Positions 1 through 7,330 of a DNA stretch of 27,039 nucleotides are shown piece by piece (within the stretch, counting starts at the first letter, position 1; every line of letters starts with the position of its first letter). Under the pieces are notes generated by a model. That model was not told where the DNA came from. It was given only the letters and a program-made list of their open reading frames with translations, and ran no database searches. The translations under genes were made by a program, and so were the position numbers. This DNA is from JAQGMJ01 sp036271855 (lineage in GTDB: Bacteria > Pseudomonadota > Gammaproteobacteria > Burkholderiales > JAEUOS01), in contig DATAZV010000086.1 in the NCBI GenBank assembly GCA_036271855.1, positions 1 through 27,039 of the forward strand, written 5' to 3'.

Positions 1-113
1 AACTTGGCCGTGGCGTCCAGGCTGGCGAAAATCATCGAACAGGCCAGCATCAGCAGAATGCCGCCGCGCACCCGTTCCGGGGTCGACATCGGCAGGCCGA
101 GGGCCGTGGCCAT
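1..113 (-). CDS. DMT/EamA-type permease, N-terminal fragment
   Basis: The minus strand from 113 reads into the window edge and gives about 37 residues. A short polar leader is followed by RGGILLMLACSMIFASLDAT and then AK. This matches the first membrane helix of EamA/DMT-superfamily transporters, which typically start R-G-hydrophobic-D-A-x-x-K. The start may be the ATG at 113 or the in-frame ATG at 89; neither has a strong ribosome site. The rest of the gene lies outside the window, so substrate and length are unknown. It diverges from the ABC receptor gene at 309. The family call rests on one helix only. Confidence 0.55.
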   Translation of the reverse strand, partial: MATALGLPMSTPERVRGGILLMLACSMIFASLDATAK

Positions 114-271
114 GCTCAGGGCCGCGCCGCGATAACGGCGCCGCAGGGCGTGTAGTTGGCAGGGCGGTGGCGACGGAACATTGTTCGATTTTTCGAGGTC
201 GGTGGCGCCGCTGGGCGCGGCCAAGATTGGCGGCCTCGAAGACGCAGGCCATTTTCTCACAGCACCGTGGC

Positions 272-277
272 TATAAT
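272..277 (+). promoter_or_regulatory. Candidate -10 box upstream of the first ABC receptor
   Basis: A perfect TATAAT lies 31 bases before the ATG at 309. The best -35 at a suitable distance is only CATTTT at 250-255 (16-bp spacer), which is a poor match. The position fits a transcript starting about 25 bases before the start codon. It is a sequence match only. Confidence 0.4.
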
Positions 278-308
278 CCAGAAACACCTTTCAACCCGGG
301 GGGGGAAT

Positions 309-1901
309 ATGTCCGTACCGCATAAGCTGATGCGCGCTTTCGCTGCTCGCCTTGCCGCCGTCGCGGCCCTGGTGCTATGCGCCCCGGCGCTTTCGCAAGC
401 GCAGGAACTGCGCCTGGGCATGGGGGCGGACGTCACCTCGATCGACCCGCATTTCGTCAACCTGTTTCCCAACAACAACATCGCCCTGCACATTTTCGAC
501 AGCCTGGTGCTGCTGGACGCCGATTCGCGCCTGATCCCCGGTCTGGCAACCTCGTGGAAGCTGGTGGACGACAACACCTGGGAGTTCAAGCTGCGCCCGG
601 GAGTGAAATGGCACGACGGCAGCGATTTCACCGCCGAAGACGTCGCCTATTCGATCGAGCGTGTCTCGCAGGTGAAAAACAGCCCCGGGCCGTTCACTGT
701 CTACACCAAGGCGATCGTCAAATCCGAGATCGTCGACCCGCTGACCATCCGCTTCAAGACCGCCAGTGTCTACCCGCTGCTGCCCAACGACCTGTCGGCG
801 ATCTACATCATGTCGAAAAAGGCTTCCCAGGGCCTGAGCACCGAAGACCTGAACGCGGGCAGGGGGCAGATCGGCACCGGTCCCTACAAGTTCGTCAGTT
901 TCAAGCGCGGCGACCGGGTCGAACTGCTGCGCAACGACAATTACTGGGGCGGCAAGGGTCCATGGGAGAAAGTGACCATCCGCATCCTGGCCAATGATCC
1001 CACCCGCATCGCCGCCCTGCTCTCCGGCGACGTGCAGGCGATCGAAAACATTCCCACCGCCGACTTCGCCAAGCTCAAGGCCAATCCGAACATCGACGTC
1101 AGCACCAAGGTCTCGCACCGCATCATCTTTTTCCACATCGACACCAATCGCAAGGTCGCGCCCTTCGTCACTGACAAGGCGGGCAAGCCGCTGGAGGTCA
1201 ACCCCTTCCGCGACCTGCGCGTGCGCCAGGCCATCTCCAAAGCCATCGACCGCGAGGCGATCAAGAACCGGGTGATGGAAGGCCTGGCGGTGCCCACCGC
1301 CAACCTCGTGCCGGCACCGATGTTCGGCCACAACCCGGCGCTCAAGCCCGACAAGTTCGACCCCGAAGGCGCGAAAAAGCTGCTGGCCGAGGCCGGCTAT
1401 CCGAACGGCTTCGGCATGACCCTGTTTGCGCCCAACAACCGCTATGTGAACGACGACCAGATCGCCCAGGCGGTGGCCTCGATGCTGACCCGCGTCGGCA
1501 TCCAGACCAAGGTCGAAACCATGCCGATGGGCGTCTACCTCGGCCGCGCCTCCAGGCTGGAATTCTCCTTTGCCATGTTGGGCTGGGGCGCCTCCACCGC
1601 CGAGTCCTCCTCGCCGCTGCGCTCGCACCTGGTGAGTTACGACCCGGCCAAGGGCATGGGCAGTTTCGCCTGGGGCCGCTATTCGCACCCCGAAGTGGAC
1701 CGCCTGACCAACCTGGCGCTAGGCACCAAAGACGACCGCGCGCGCGAAAAACTGCTGCAAGACGCAACGGCCATCGCCATCAACGACCTCGGCATCATCC
1801 CGATTCATCACCAGATCAACACCTGGGCGACGAAAAAAGGCATCACCTACACGCCGCGCACCGACGAATACACCCTGGCGTTCTACTTTCGCCCGAAATA
1901 A
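309..1901 (+). CDS. ABC transporter substrate-binding protein, family 5 (dipeptide/oligopeptide type)
   Basis: This 530-residue periplasmic receptor binds a peptide or other small solute for an ABC importer. The N-terminus is a signal peptide: basic start, hydrophobic LAAVAALVLC, and likely cleavage after SQA near residue 32. The mature protein has family-5 hallmarks: LRLGMGADVTSIDPH at its start, WEFKLRPGVKWHDG, FTAEDV, GTGPYKF and RQAISKAIDREAI. Length is normal for DppA/OppA relatives. The frame stays open upstream to 156, but the ATG at 309 is chosen because it follows a G-rich ribosome site and begins the signal peptide directly. No permease or ATPase gene is adjacent. The gene at 4087 is a close paralogue. 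The ligand cannot be read from the sequence. Confidence 0.93.
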   Translation: MSVPHKLMRAFAARLAAVAALVLCAPALSQAQELRLGMGADVTSIDPHFVNLFPNNNIALHIFDSLVLLDADSRLIPGLATSWKLVDDNTWEFKLRPGVKWHDGSDFTAEDVAYSIERVSQVKNSPGPFTVYTKAIVKSEIVDPLTIRFKTASVYPLLPNDLSAIYIMSKKASQGLSTEDLNAGRGQIGTGPYKFVSFKRGDRVELLRNDNYWGGKGPWEKVTIRILANDPTRIAALLSGDVQAIENIPTADFAKLKANPNIDVSTKVSHRIIFFHIDTNRKVAPFVTDKAGKPLEVNPFRDLRVRQAISKAIDREAIKNRVMEGLAVPTANLVPAPMFGHNPALKPDKFDPEGAKKLLAEAGYPNGFGMTLFAPNNRYVNDDQIAQAVASMLTRVGIQTKVETMPMGVYLGRASRLEFSFAMLGWGASTAESSSPLRSHLVSYDPAKGMGSFAWGRYSHPEVDRLTNLALGTKDDRAREKLLQDATAIAINDLGIIPIHHQINTWATKKGITYTPRTDEYTLAFYFRPK

Positions 1902-1944
1902 GGCGGATTAGCCGCCGCCCCTTTCAAGCGCCAGCGGGCGGCGG
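1902..1944 (+). other. Two competing GC-rich hairpins after the ABC receptor stop
   Basis: Just after the stop codon, GGCGG (1902-1906) can pair with CCGCC (1912-1916) around a 5-base loop. The same CCGCC is also part of CCGCCGCCC (1912-1920), which pairs perfectly with GGGCGGCGG (1936-1944) around a 15-base loop. The two folds exclude each other. Neither is followed by a T-tract, so a plain intrinsic terminator is not supported. Confidence 0.4.
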
Positions 1945-2011
1945 TACGATGCGCGACCCGCAAGCGCCCTGCGCAGGCGCAAGACCCACCACAATGAGAC
2001 AAAGGGCTGCC

Positions 2012-3019
2012 ATGCCACTTCCCCACACCGCATTTGCCGCACGTGCACTGCGCGCGCTTGCACTGCCGTTGACTCTGCCGCTGACCCTGGCGCTATGCGC
2101 CGGCGTCCATGCGCAGGACTACCCGAACCACCCGGTGCGCCTGATCACCCCCAACGCCGCCGGCTCCAGCATCGACCTGCTGGCACGCCTGATCGGCCAG
2201 AAGGTGGGCGACAACCTCGGCCAGCAATTCATCGTCGACGCCCGCCCCGGCGCCAACGGCATCATCGCCATGGACGCCACCGCCAAGGCGCGGCCGGACG
2301 GCTACACCCTGGCGATGTCGGTGCCGGCCTCGATGACGGTCAACCAGTTCATCTACAAGAGCATGCCCTACAAGCCGCTCACCGACCTGACGCCGATCAC
2401 CCAGGCCACGAAATTCAGCTTCGCCCTGGTGGTCAACCCCAAGCTGCCGGTGAAAAGCGTCGCCGATCTGGTGGCCCTGAACAAGAAGACCGCCGGCGGG
2501 CTCAACTACAGCTCCTCCGGCGTCGGCAACCTGACCCACCTGGCGGTCGAACTCCTCGGCTCGCAGGCCGGCACCAAGTTCAACCACGTACCCAACAAGG
2601 GCGAGTCGCCAGCGCTGATCGACGTCATGGGCGGGCAAACCGCCTTCATGATCACCACCCTGCCCTCGGTGGTGCCGCACATCAAATCCGGGCAATTGAA
2701 GCTGCTGGCCGTCTGCGGCACCGCGCGCGAACCCGCCTTCCCCGACACGCCCACCATGACCGAAGCGGGTTTTCCCGCCGTGCAGGTGGTGGGCTGGAGC
2801 GGCATGGTCGGCCCCGCCGGGCTCTCTTCGGAAATCACCCGCAAGCTGCAGCGCGAAGTGGCGAAGGTGCTGACCACGCCGGAAGCGCGGGAAAGCCTTT
2901 CCAAGCAAGGCGCCGAGCCGGTGGCCAGCACGCCCGAGCAGTTCGCCGCCTTCCTGAAATCCGAAGCCGACAAGTGGTCCAAGGTAGTGCAGTCCGCCGG
3001 CCTCGCGATGTCGGAATGA
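2012..3019 (+). CDS. Bug/TctC-family extracytoplasmic solute receptor
   Basis: This 335-residue periplasmic receptor belongs to the tripartite tricarboxylate transporter receptor family (Bug, TctC). These proteins usually bind carboxylates or related small acids between two lobes. The signal peptide has a long hydrophobic stretch with cleavage after GVHA (residue 34), followed by the family opening QDYPNHPVRLITP. Further family features are GANGIIAMD, ARPDGYTL, LTPITQAT and VGWSGMVGPAG. Earlier ATGs exist at 1949 and 1994, but the ATG at 2012 is preceded by AAAGGG at the right spacing. No TctA/TctB membrane genes are nearby. The dehydrogenase at 3069 follows and may act on the solute captured. 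Confidence 0.92.
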   Translation: MPLPHTAFAARALRALALPLTLPLTLALCAGVHAQDYPNHPVRLITPNAAGSSIDLLARLIGQKVGDNLGQQFIVDARPGANGIIAMDATAKARPDGYTLAMSVPASMTVNQFIYKSMPYKPLTDLTPITQATKFSFALVVNPKLPVKSVADLVALNKKTAGGLNYSSSGVGNLTHLAVELLGSQAGTKFNHVPNKGESPALIDVMGGQTAFMITTLPSVVPHIKSGQLKLLAVCGTAREPAFPDTPTMTEAGFPAVQVVGWSGMVGPAGLSSEITRKLQREVAKVLTTPEARESLSKQGAEPVASTPEQFAAFLKSEADKWSKVVQSAGLAMSE

Positions 3020-3060
3020 GTGCCTGAATGAGTGCCTGAACAAGTGTTTGAATAAAAGGA
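3014..3060 (+). repeat. 12-bp tandem repeat across the Bug stop codon
   Basis: Two perfect copies of GAATGAGTGCCT (3014-3025 and 3026-3037) are followed by a degenerate copy, GAACAAGTGTTT (3038-3049), and a partial copy starting GAATAA (3050). The period is 12, so the frame is kept. The Bug stop TGA (3017-3019) is echoed by in-frame TGA (3029-3031) and TAA (3053-3055). The first two units also spell consecutive three-codon ORFs, ATG AGT GCC TGA. Confidence 0.85.
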
Positions 3061-3068
3061 AACACCGC

Positions 3069-4046
3069 ATGAATATCGTCATCCCCGACGACTACCAGAA
3101 CATGGCATCGCAACTGGCCTGCTACTCGATGCTGGCCGGGCATGAGATCACGATCTATCAGCAGCCTGCAGCCAGTCTCGACGAACTGGTCGAACGCCTC
3201 AAGGAGGCCGAGATTGTCGTCGCCATCCGCGAGCGCGTCGAATTCACCCGGGCGCTGATCGAGCGCCTGCCCAAACTGCGCCAGATCGCCCTGGTCGGGC
3301 GCCACGCCAGCAGCATCGACTACGCCGCCTGCACCGAACACGGCGTCGCCGTCACCACCGGCATCAGCGGCTCGCACGTAGCCCCGGCGGAATTCACCGT
3401 CGCCTTGATGATGGCCGCGCGGCGCAACGTCGTCCCCGAAGCGGTGGCGATGCGCGCCGGCGCCTGGCCCAGCACCCTGTCCCACCGCCTGCGCGGCAGC
3501 ACCCTGGGCATCTACGGCCTGGGCAAGATCGGCGAACTGGTGGCGCAGGCCGGCGTCGGCCTGGGGATGAAAGTCCTCATCTGGGGCCGCGAGGCTTCGC
3601 TGATCAAGGCGGCCAAGCTGGGTTACGAGCCGGCTGAAACCCGCGAGGAATTTTTCGAACGCGCCGACGTGCTCACCCTGCACCTGCGCCTGAACCCGGA
3701 CACGCAGCACACCGTCACCCCGGCGGACCTCGCCCGCATGAAGCCGACCGCGCTACTGATCAACACCGCGCGCGCCGAGCTGATCGCCCCCGGCGCCCTG
3801 GTGGCGGCGCTGAAAGCCGGCCGCCCCGGCTACGCAGCGGTGGACGTCTACGAGCAGGAGCCGGTAGTCAATGGCGACCATCCCCTGCTCAAAATGCCCA
3901 ACGTGCTGTGCGCTCCCCACCTCGCCTGGGCCGAGTGGGAAACCTTCGAGTTGTACTTCGGCGAATGCTTCGAGCAGATCGTCAAGGCCTGCAAGGGCGA
4001 AGAGTTACGCCTGGCCAATCCTGAGGTCAAGCCCAGGCGCACCTAA
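3069..4046 (+). CDS. D-2-hydroxyacid dehydrogenase family protein (NAD(P)-dependent)
   Basis: This cytoplasmic oxidoreductase has 325 residues. The family interconverts 2-hydroxyacids and 2-oxoacids, and 3-phosphoglycerate dehydrogenase is a relative. The nucleotide-binding glycine motif GLGKIG is at residues 150-155. The catalytic set is visible: Arg235 in NTAR, Glu264 in YEQEP and His284 in CAPH. Length is typical for the short, ACT-less form. The ATG at 3069 is preferred over a TTG at 3048 because AAAAGGA lies upstream at acceptable spacing and MNIVIPDDY is a normal family start. It follows the Bug gene by 49 bases and is probably co-transcribed, pointing to a hydroxyacid as the pathway compound. 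The exact substrate is not determined. Confidence 0.9.
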   Translation: MNIVIPDDYQNMASQLACYSMLAGHEITIYQQPAASLDELVERLKEAEIVVAIRERVEFTRALIERLPKLRQIALVGRHASSIDYAACTEHGVAVTTGISGSHVAPAEFTVALMMAARRNVVPEAVAMRAGAWPSTLSHRLRGSTLGIYGLGKIGELVAQAGVGLGMKVLIWGREASLIKAAKLGYEPAETREEFFERADVLTLHLRLNPDTQHTVTPADLARMKPTALLINTARAELIAPGALVAALKAGRPGYAAVDVYEQEPVVNGDHPLLKMPNVLCAPHLAWAEWETFELYFGECFEQIVKACKGEELRLANPEVKPRRT

Positions 4047-4054
4047 TCCGAGTC

Positions 4055-4067
4055 GCGCCCCGGGCGC
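4055..4067 (+). terminator. Short GC hairpin followed by TTTAT (weak terminator candidate)
   Basis: GCGCCC (4055-4060) pairs with GGGCGC (4062-4067) and is followed by TTTAT, 8 bases after the dehydrogenase stop and 19 bases before the next start. The loop must borrow bases from the stem and the T-run is short, so any termination would be partial. Confidence 0.25.
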
Positions 4068-4086
4068 TTTATGAAACAATGCGGCC

Positions 4087-5673
4087 ATGAAAATGATCCG
4101 CCGCATTGCCCGCTTGGTCCGTCACTCCGTCCGTCACGCGTTCACCGCCCTGCTGCTCCTGGCCGGCGCGGCCCACGCCGCCGAGTTGCGCATCGGCATG
4201 AGCGCCGACGTCACCTCGCTGGACCCGCACCACATCAACATCGGCTCCAACGTCAGCGCGCTCTGGCATCTTTACGACGCGCTCACCCACGTCAACGCCG
4301 ACGCCCGCGTGATCCCCGGCCTGGCCCTCTCATGGCGTACGGTGGACGCCACCACTTGGGAATTCAAGCTGCGCCCCGGCGTGAAGTTCCAGGACGGCTC
4401 GCCGTTTACCGCCGACGACGTCATTGCCTCCATCGAGCGCGCCCGCGCGATGGAAAAAAGCGGCGGCCAGTTCGCCACTTACACCAAGACGATCACGGCC
4501 ATGCAGGCCGTCGATGCGCTGACCGTGCGCTTCAAGACCGCCAAGCCCTACGCCCTGCTGGCAAGCGACCTCGACTCGATTTTCATCATCAGCAAAAAGA
4601 TGCAGGGGGCCAGCACCGAAGACTTCAACGCCGGCAAGTTCAGCGGCGGCACCGGCCCCTACAAGCTCGCCGCCTTCAAGCGCGGCGACCGCATCGAACT
4701 GGCGCGCAACGACGCCTACTGGGGCGACCCCTCCGCCTGGGACAAGGTGTCGCTGCGCATCCTGCCCAACGACGGCCCGCGCATCGCCGCCCTGCTAGCG
4801 GGCGACGTCGACATGATCGAAAACATCCCCACCACCGACGCCGCCAAACTCAAGACCAACCCGCAATTCCGCCTGGCGCAAAAGGTATCGTGGCGCACGA
4901 TTTTCTTCACCATGGACCAGGCACGCGACCAGGTCCCCGGCCTCACCTCCAAGGACGGCAAGCCGCTGCCGAAAAATCCCTTCAAGGACATCCGCGTACG
5001 CCAGGCGATTTCCAAGGCGATCAACCGCGGCGCCATCGCCCAGCGCGTGATGGAAGGCATGGCGATCCCCGCCTCGAACGTCGTCGCCCCGCCCGTGTTC
5101 GGTTACGCCCGCGAACTGCAGCCGGAAGCCTTTGACGCCGAAGGCGCGAAAAAACTGCTCGCGGCCGCCGGCTATCCCGACGGCTTCGCCATGACCGTCT
5201 ACGCGCCGAACAACCGCTACGTCAACGACGACCAGATCGCGCAAGCAGTGGCGCAAATGCTCACGCGCGTCGGCATCGCCGCCAAGGTCGAGACTGCCCC
5301 TGTCACCGTTTATCTCGGCCACGCCCGCAACGGCGAATACCCCTTCGCCATGCTCGGCTGGGGTTCTTTCTCCGGCGACCTCGCCCTGCGCTCGCTGCTG
5401 GCCACGCCCGACCCGGACAAAGGCTACGGCGCCTGGAACTGGGGCAAGCACTCCCTGCCGGCAATGGACAAACTGCTGGGCGAGGACTTCACCACCACCG
5501 ACGATAAAAAGCGCGAAGCCATCGCCATCCAGGCGATGACCATGGCGATGAAAAACTACGGCGTGATCCCGATCCAGCACCAGATCGCTTCCTGGGCAAT
5601 GAAAAAAAACCTCGACTACCTGGCCCGCACCGACGAATTCACTTTCGCCCGCGACGTCAAGGCAGTGCAATAG
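4087..5673 (+). CDS. ABC transporter substrate-binding protein, family 5 (paralogue of the gene at 309)
   Basis: A 528-residue periplasmic receptor. The signal peptide has a basic start (KMIRRIARLVRHSVRH), a hydrophobic ALLLLAGAAHA and likely cleavage after AHA. It matches the receptor at 309 over its whole length with few gaps, sharing ADVTS-DPH, TWEFKLRPGVK, TGPYK, FKRGDR, RIAALL-GDV, IRVRQAISKAI, YAPNNRYVNDDQIAQAV and TRVGI. The two clearly arose by duplication. The start follows no strong ribosome site, and an in-frame ATG two codons later is also possible. No transporter membrane genes are adjacent, so it must use a distant permease or act as a sensor or scavenger. The ligand is unknown. 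Confidence 0.92.
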   Translation: MKMIRRIARLVRHSVRHAFTALLLLAGAAHAAELRIGMSADVTSLDPHHINIGSNVSALWHLYDALTHVNADARVIPGLALSWRTVDATTWEFKLRPGVKFQDGSPFTADDVIASIERARAMEKSGGQFATYTKTITAMQAVDALTVRFKTAKPYALLASDLDSIFIISKKMQGASTEDFNAGKFSGGTGPYKLAAFKRGDRIELARNDAYWGDPSAWDKVSLRILPNDGPRIAALLAGDVDMIENIPTTDAAKLKTNPQFRLAQKVSWRTIFFTMDQARDQVPGLTSKDGKPLPKNPFKDIRVRQAISKAINRGAIAQRVMEGMAIPASNVVAPPVFGYARELQPEAFDAEGAKKLLAAAGYPDGFAMTVYAPNNRYVNDDQIAQAVAQMLTRVGIAAKVETAPVTVYLGHARNGEYPFAMLGWGSFSGDLALRSLLATPDPDKGYGAWNWGKHSLPAMDKLLGEDFTTTDDKKREAIAIQAMTMAMKNYGVIPIQHQIASWAMKKNLDYLARTDEFTFARDVKAVQ

Positions 5674-5676
5674 CTC

Positions 5677-5716
5677 TTACGCAAACCACCATCGGTTTTA
5701 CGCAACCCACCACCGT
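5677..5716 (+). repeat. Imperfect direct repeat abutting the left inverted-repeat arm
   Basis: TTACGCAAACCACCATCG (5677-5694) recurs as TTACGCAACCCACCACCG (5698-5715) with two mismatches and a 21-base period. The second copy runs into the left arm of the inverted repeat that begins at 5712. It may be a slippage product or an insertion scar. Confidence 0.7.
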
Positions 5717-5738
5717 TCGCCCTGAGCCTGTCGAAGGG
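5712..5738 (+). repeat. Left arm of the 27-bp inverted repeat
   Basis: The core is GAGCCTGTCGA (5724-5734), flanked by GCCCT (5719-5723) and AGGGC (5735-5739), which form a 5-bp stem around the 11-base core. The arm is the exact reverse complement of 6063-6089. It ends two bases before the ATG at 5740. Confidence 0.95.
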
Positions 5739-5778
5739 CATGTGCAAAGATAAAGATCCAAGCTCGGGAATTCAAGAG

Positions 5779-6093
5779 ATGGCGTTCTACGTCTACATCC
5801 TCAAATGCGCGGACGGCTCGTACTACACCGGCCACACGGACAATATCGAGTTTCGTATTTCTCAGCATCAAACAGGCGCGATTCCAAGCTACACCTCGAC
5901 CCGCCTTCCCGTCGAGTGTGTGTATGCCGAAGACTGCGGCGTACGCCTGGAAGCATTGGCTTTTGAACAGCAAATCAAAGGCTGGAGCCGTGCAAAAAAA
6001 GAAACTTTGATTCGCGGTGACTGGAAACGGGTGTCCGAGCTTGCCAAATCGAGGGACACACACCCTTCGACAGGCTCAGGGCGAACGGTTTAG
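5779..6093 (+). CDS. Small GIY-YIG nuclease-like protein (UPF0213 type)
   Basis: A 104-residue single-domain GIY-YIG protein, a fold that cuts one DNA strand per active site using Tyr, Arg and Glu with a metal ion. The signature is present: VYI (5-7), YTG (16-18), Arg26 in FRISQH, Glu63 in AFEQQIKGW and the family tail SRAKKETLIRGDW. The active site therefore looks intact. ATG 5779 is chosen because the domain begins at once; ATG 5740 would add 13 unrelated residues and lies too close to any ribosome site. Residues 95-104 and the stop codon are encoded by or directly after the right inverted-repeat arm, so the tail THPSTGSGRTV is repeat-derived. Its genuine role (repair, element mobility or other) is unknown. 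Neighbours on both sides are metabolic genes. Confidence 0.85.
   Translation: MAFYVYILKCADGSYYTGHTDNIEFRISQHQTGAIPSYTSTRLPVECVYAEDCGVRLEALAFEQQIKGWSRAKKETLIRGDWKRVSELAKSRDTHPSTGSGRTV
6063..6089 (-). repeat. Right arm of the 27-bp inverted repeat
   Basis: Exact reverse complement of 5712-5738. It overlaps the end of the GIY-YIG reading frame, and the TAG stop (6091-6093) lies just outside it. Read on the minus strand, it shows the same GAGCCTGTCGA core. Confidence 0.95.
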
Positions 6094-6141
6094 GTATTTG
6101 AGACTTTTTGACAGTACACGCCAACACGAGCAGGTATCCCC

Positions 6142-7299
6142 ATGGCCCTAGATCAAGAAACCTTCAGCCTTCTCAAGGAATCCGTCCGCCGCTTCGTGCA
6201 GGAGCGCCTAGTGCCCAACGAAGACCGCGTCGAGCACGATGACGAAGTACCCGCCGAAATCATCGCCGAGATGAAGGAGCTGGGCCTGTTCGGCCTGTCG
6301 ATACCCGAGGAATACGGCGGCATCGGCCTTTCCATGAGCGAGGAAGTGGAGATCGGCTTCGAACTCGGGCAGACCGCGCTGGCCTTTCGCTCGGTATTCG
6401 GCACCAATGTAGGCATCGGCTCGCAGGGCATCCTGATGGACGGCACCGAGGAGCAGCGCCTTACCTACCTGCCGAAAATCGCCACCGGCGAGTACATTTT
6501 CTCCTTCGCCCTCACCGAGCCCGGTGCCGGCTCGGATGCGGCGTCGCTGAAGACCAGCGCGGTGCTCGACGGCGACCACTACGTGATCAACGGCACCAAG
6601 CGCTTCATCACCAACGCCGTGCGCGCCCAGGGCTTCACCCTGATGGCGCGTACCGATGCCGCCAACAAGGGCGCCGGCGGCATCTCCGCCTTCATCGTGC
6701 CGCGCGACACCCCGGGCATCACCCTGGGCAAGATCGACAAGAAAATGGGCCAGCGCGGCACCAAAACGTGCGACGTGATTTTCGAAAATGCACGGGTGCC
6801 TGCGGCCAATATCATCGGCGGCAAACCCGGTATCGGCTTCAAGACGGCAATGAAAGTGCTGGATCGCGGCCGCCTGCACATCTCCGCCGTCTCCACCGGC
6901 ATGTCCAGGCGCCTGCTGAAGGAGGCCGCCACCTACGCCAGCGAACGCAAACAGTTCGGCCAGGCCATCGCCGAGTTCCAGTTGATCCAGGGCATGCTGG
7001 CCGACATGCAGACCGAGCTCTATGCTTCGGAATCCATGGTGCGCGACGGCGCCGCCAAGTACGACGCTCGCGACCCGCAAATGCCGATGCTCGCCGCCTG
7101 CTGCAAATACTTCACCACCGAAGCGGTGGGCCGCGCCGCCGACCGCGCGGTGCAGATCCACGGCGGCGCCGGCTACATCAACGAGTACAAGGTCGAGCGC
7201 TTCTACCGCGACGTGCGCCTGCTGCGCCTGTACGAAGGCACCTCGCAAATCCAGCAACTGGTGATCGCCAAGAACCTGCTGAAGAACCTGGGCAACTAG
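6142..7299 (+). CDS. Acyl-CoA dehydrogenase family protein
   Basis: A 385-residue FAD enzyme, the usual length, that introduces a 2,3-double bond into an acyl-CoA and passes electrons to electron-transfer flavoprotein. Both family signatures are visible: ALTEPGAGSDAASL in the middle domain and QFGQAIAEFQLIQGMLADM in the C-terminal helical domain. The catalytic base is Glu364 in RLYEGTSQIQ, the position used by short- and medium-chain enzymes. HGGAGY and the ending IAKNLLK are also typical. The start has GAGCAGG upstream at good spacing. It stands alone after the GIY-YIG cassette and converges on the kinase gene. Chain-length or branched-chain preference cannot be told from the sequence. Confidence 0.93.
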   Translation: MALDQETFSLLKESVRRFVQERLVPNEDRVEHDDEVPAEIIAEMKELGLFGLSIPEEYGGIGLSMSEEVEIGFELGQTALAFRSVFGTNVGIGSQGILMDGTEEQRLTYLPKIATGEYIFSFALTEPGAGSDAASLKTSAVLDGDHYVINGTKRFITNAVRAQGFTLMARTDAANKGAGGISAFIVPRDTPGITLGKIDKKMGQRGTKTCDVIFENARVPAANIIGGKPGIGFKTAMKVLDRGRLHISAVSTGMSRRLLKEAATYASERKQFGQAIAEFQLIQGMLADMQTELYASESMVRDGAAKYDARDPQMPMLAACCKYFTTEAVGRAADRAVQIHGGAGYINEYKVERFYRDVRLLRLYEGTSQIQQLVIAKNLLKNLGN

Positions 7300-7305
7300 G
7301 CGCGA

Positions 7306-7319
7306 CGGCGAAACCGCCG
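7306..7319. other. GC hairpin between convergent genes
   Basis: CGGCG (7306-7310) pairs with CGCCG (7315-7319) around AAAC. It sits in the 31-base gap between the converging acyl-CoA dehydrogenase and kinase genes. The following T-run on the plus strand is broken (CCCGTTGTCCTTT), so termination is only possible, not shown. Confidence 0.3.
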
Positions 7320-7330
7320 CCCGTTGTCCT

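Larger units (their letters stand above)
5712..6093 (+). mobile_element. Inverted-repeat-bounded GIY-YIG cassette (REP-like candidate element)
   Basis: Perfect 27-bp inverted repeats at 5712-5738 and 6063-6089 enclose only one gene, the GIY-YIG nuclease at 5779-6093. Its last codons lie inside the right arm. The arrangement resembles REP palindromes flanking a RAYT transposase gene, but with a GIY-YIG nuclease in that place. No clear target duplication was found outside the arms, so mobility is an inference. A shorter gene-less relative lies at 20549-20650. Confidence 0.5.

Noticed and set aside
250..260. 11-mer CATTTTCTCAC shared with 21927-21937, possible common operator
   Set aside because: Matches of 11 bases are expected by chance in 27 kb, and the distance to the nearby -10-like boxes differs (22 and 35 bases).
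375..1688. Long minus-strand open frame opposite the first ABC receptor
   Set aside because: It mirrors the coding strand of a well-supported gene in GC-rich DNA; its product is His/Gly/Ala/Val-rich and resembles nothing known.
6108..6113. Perfect TTGACA upstream of the acyl-CoA dehydrogenase
   Set aside because: The -10 position (6131-6136) reads CAGGTA, and a start from there would fall at or after the ATG at 6142.
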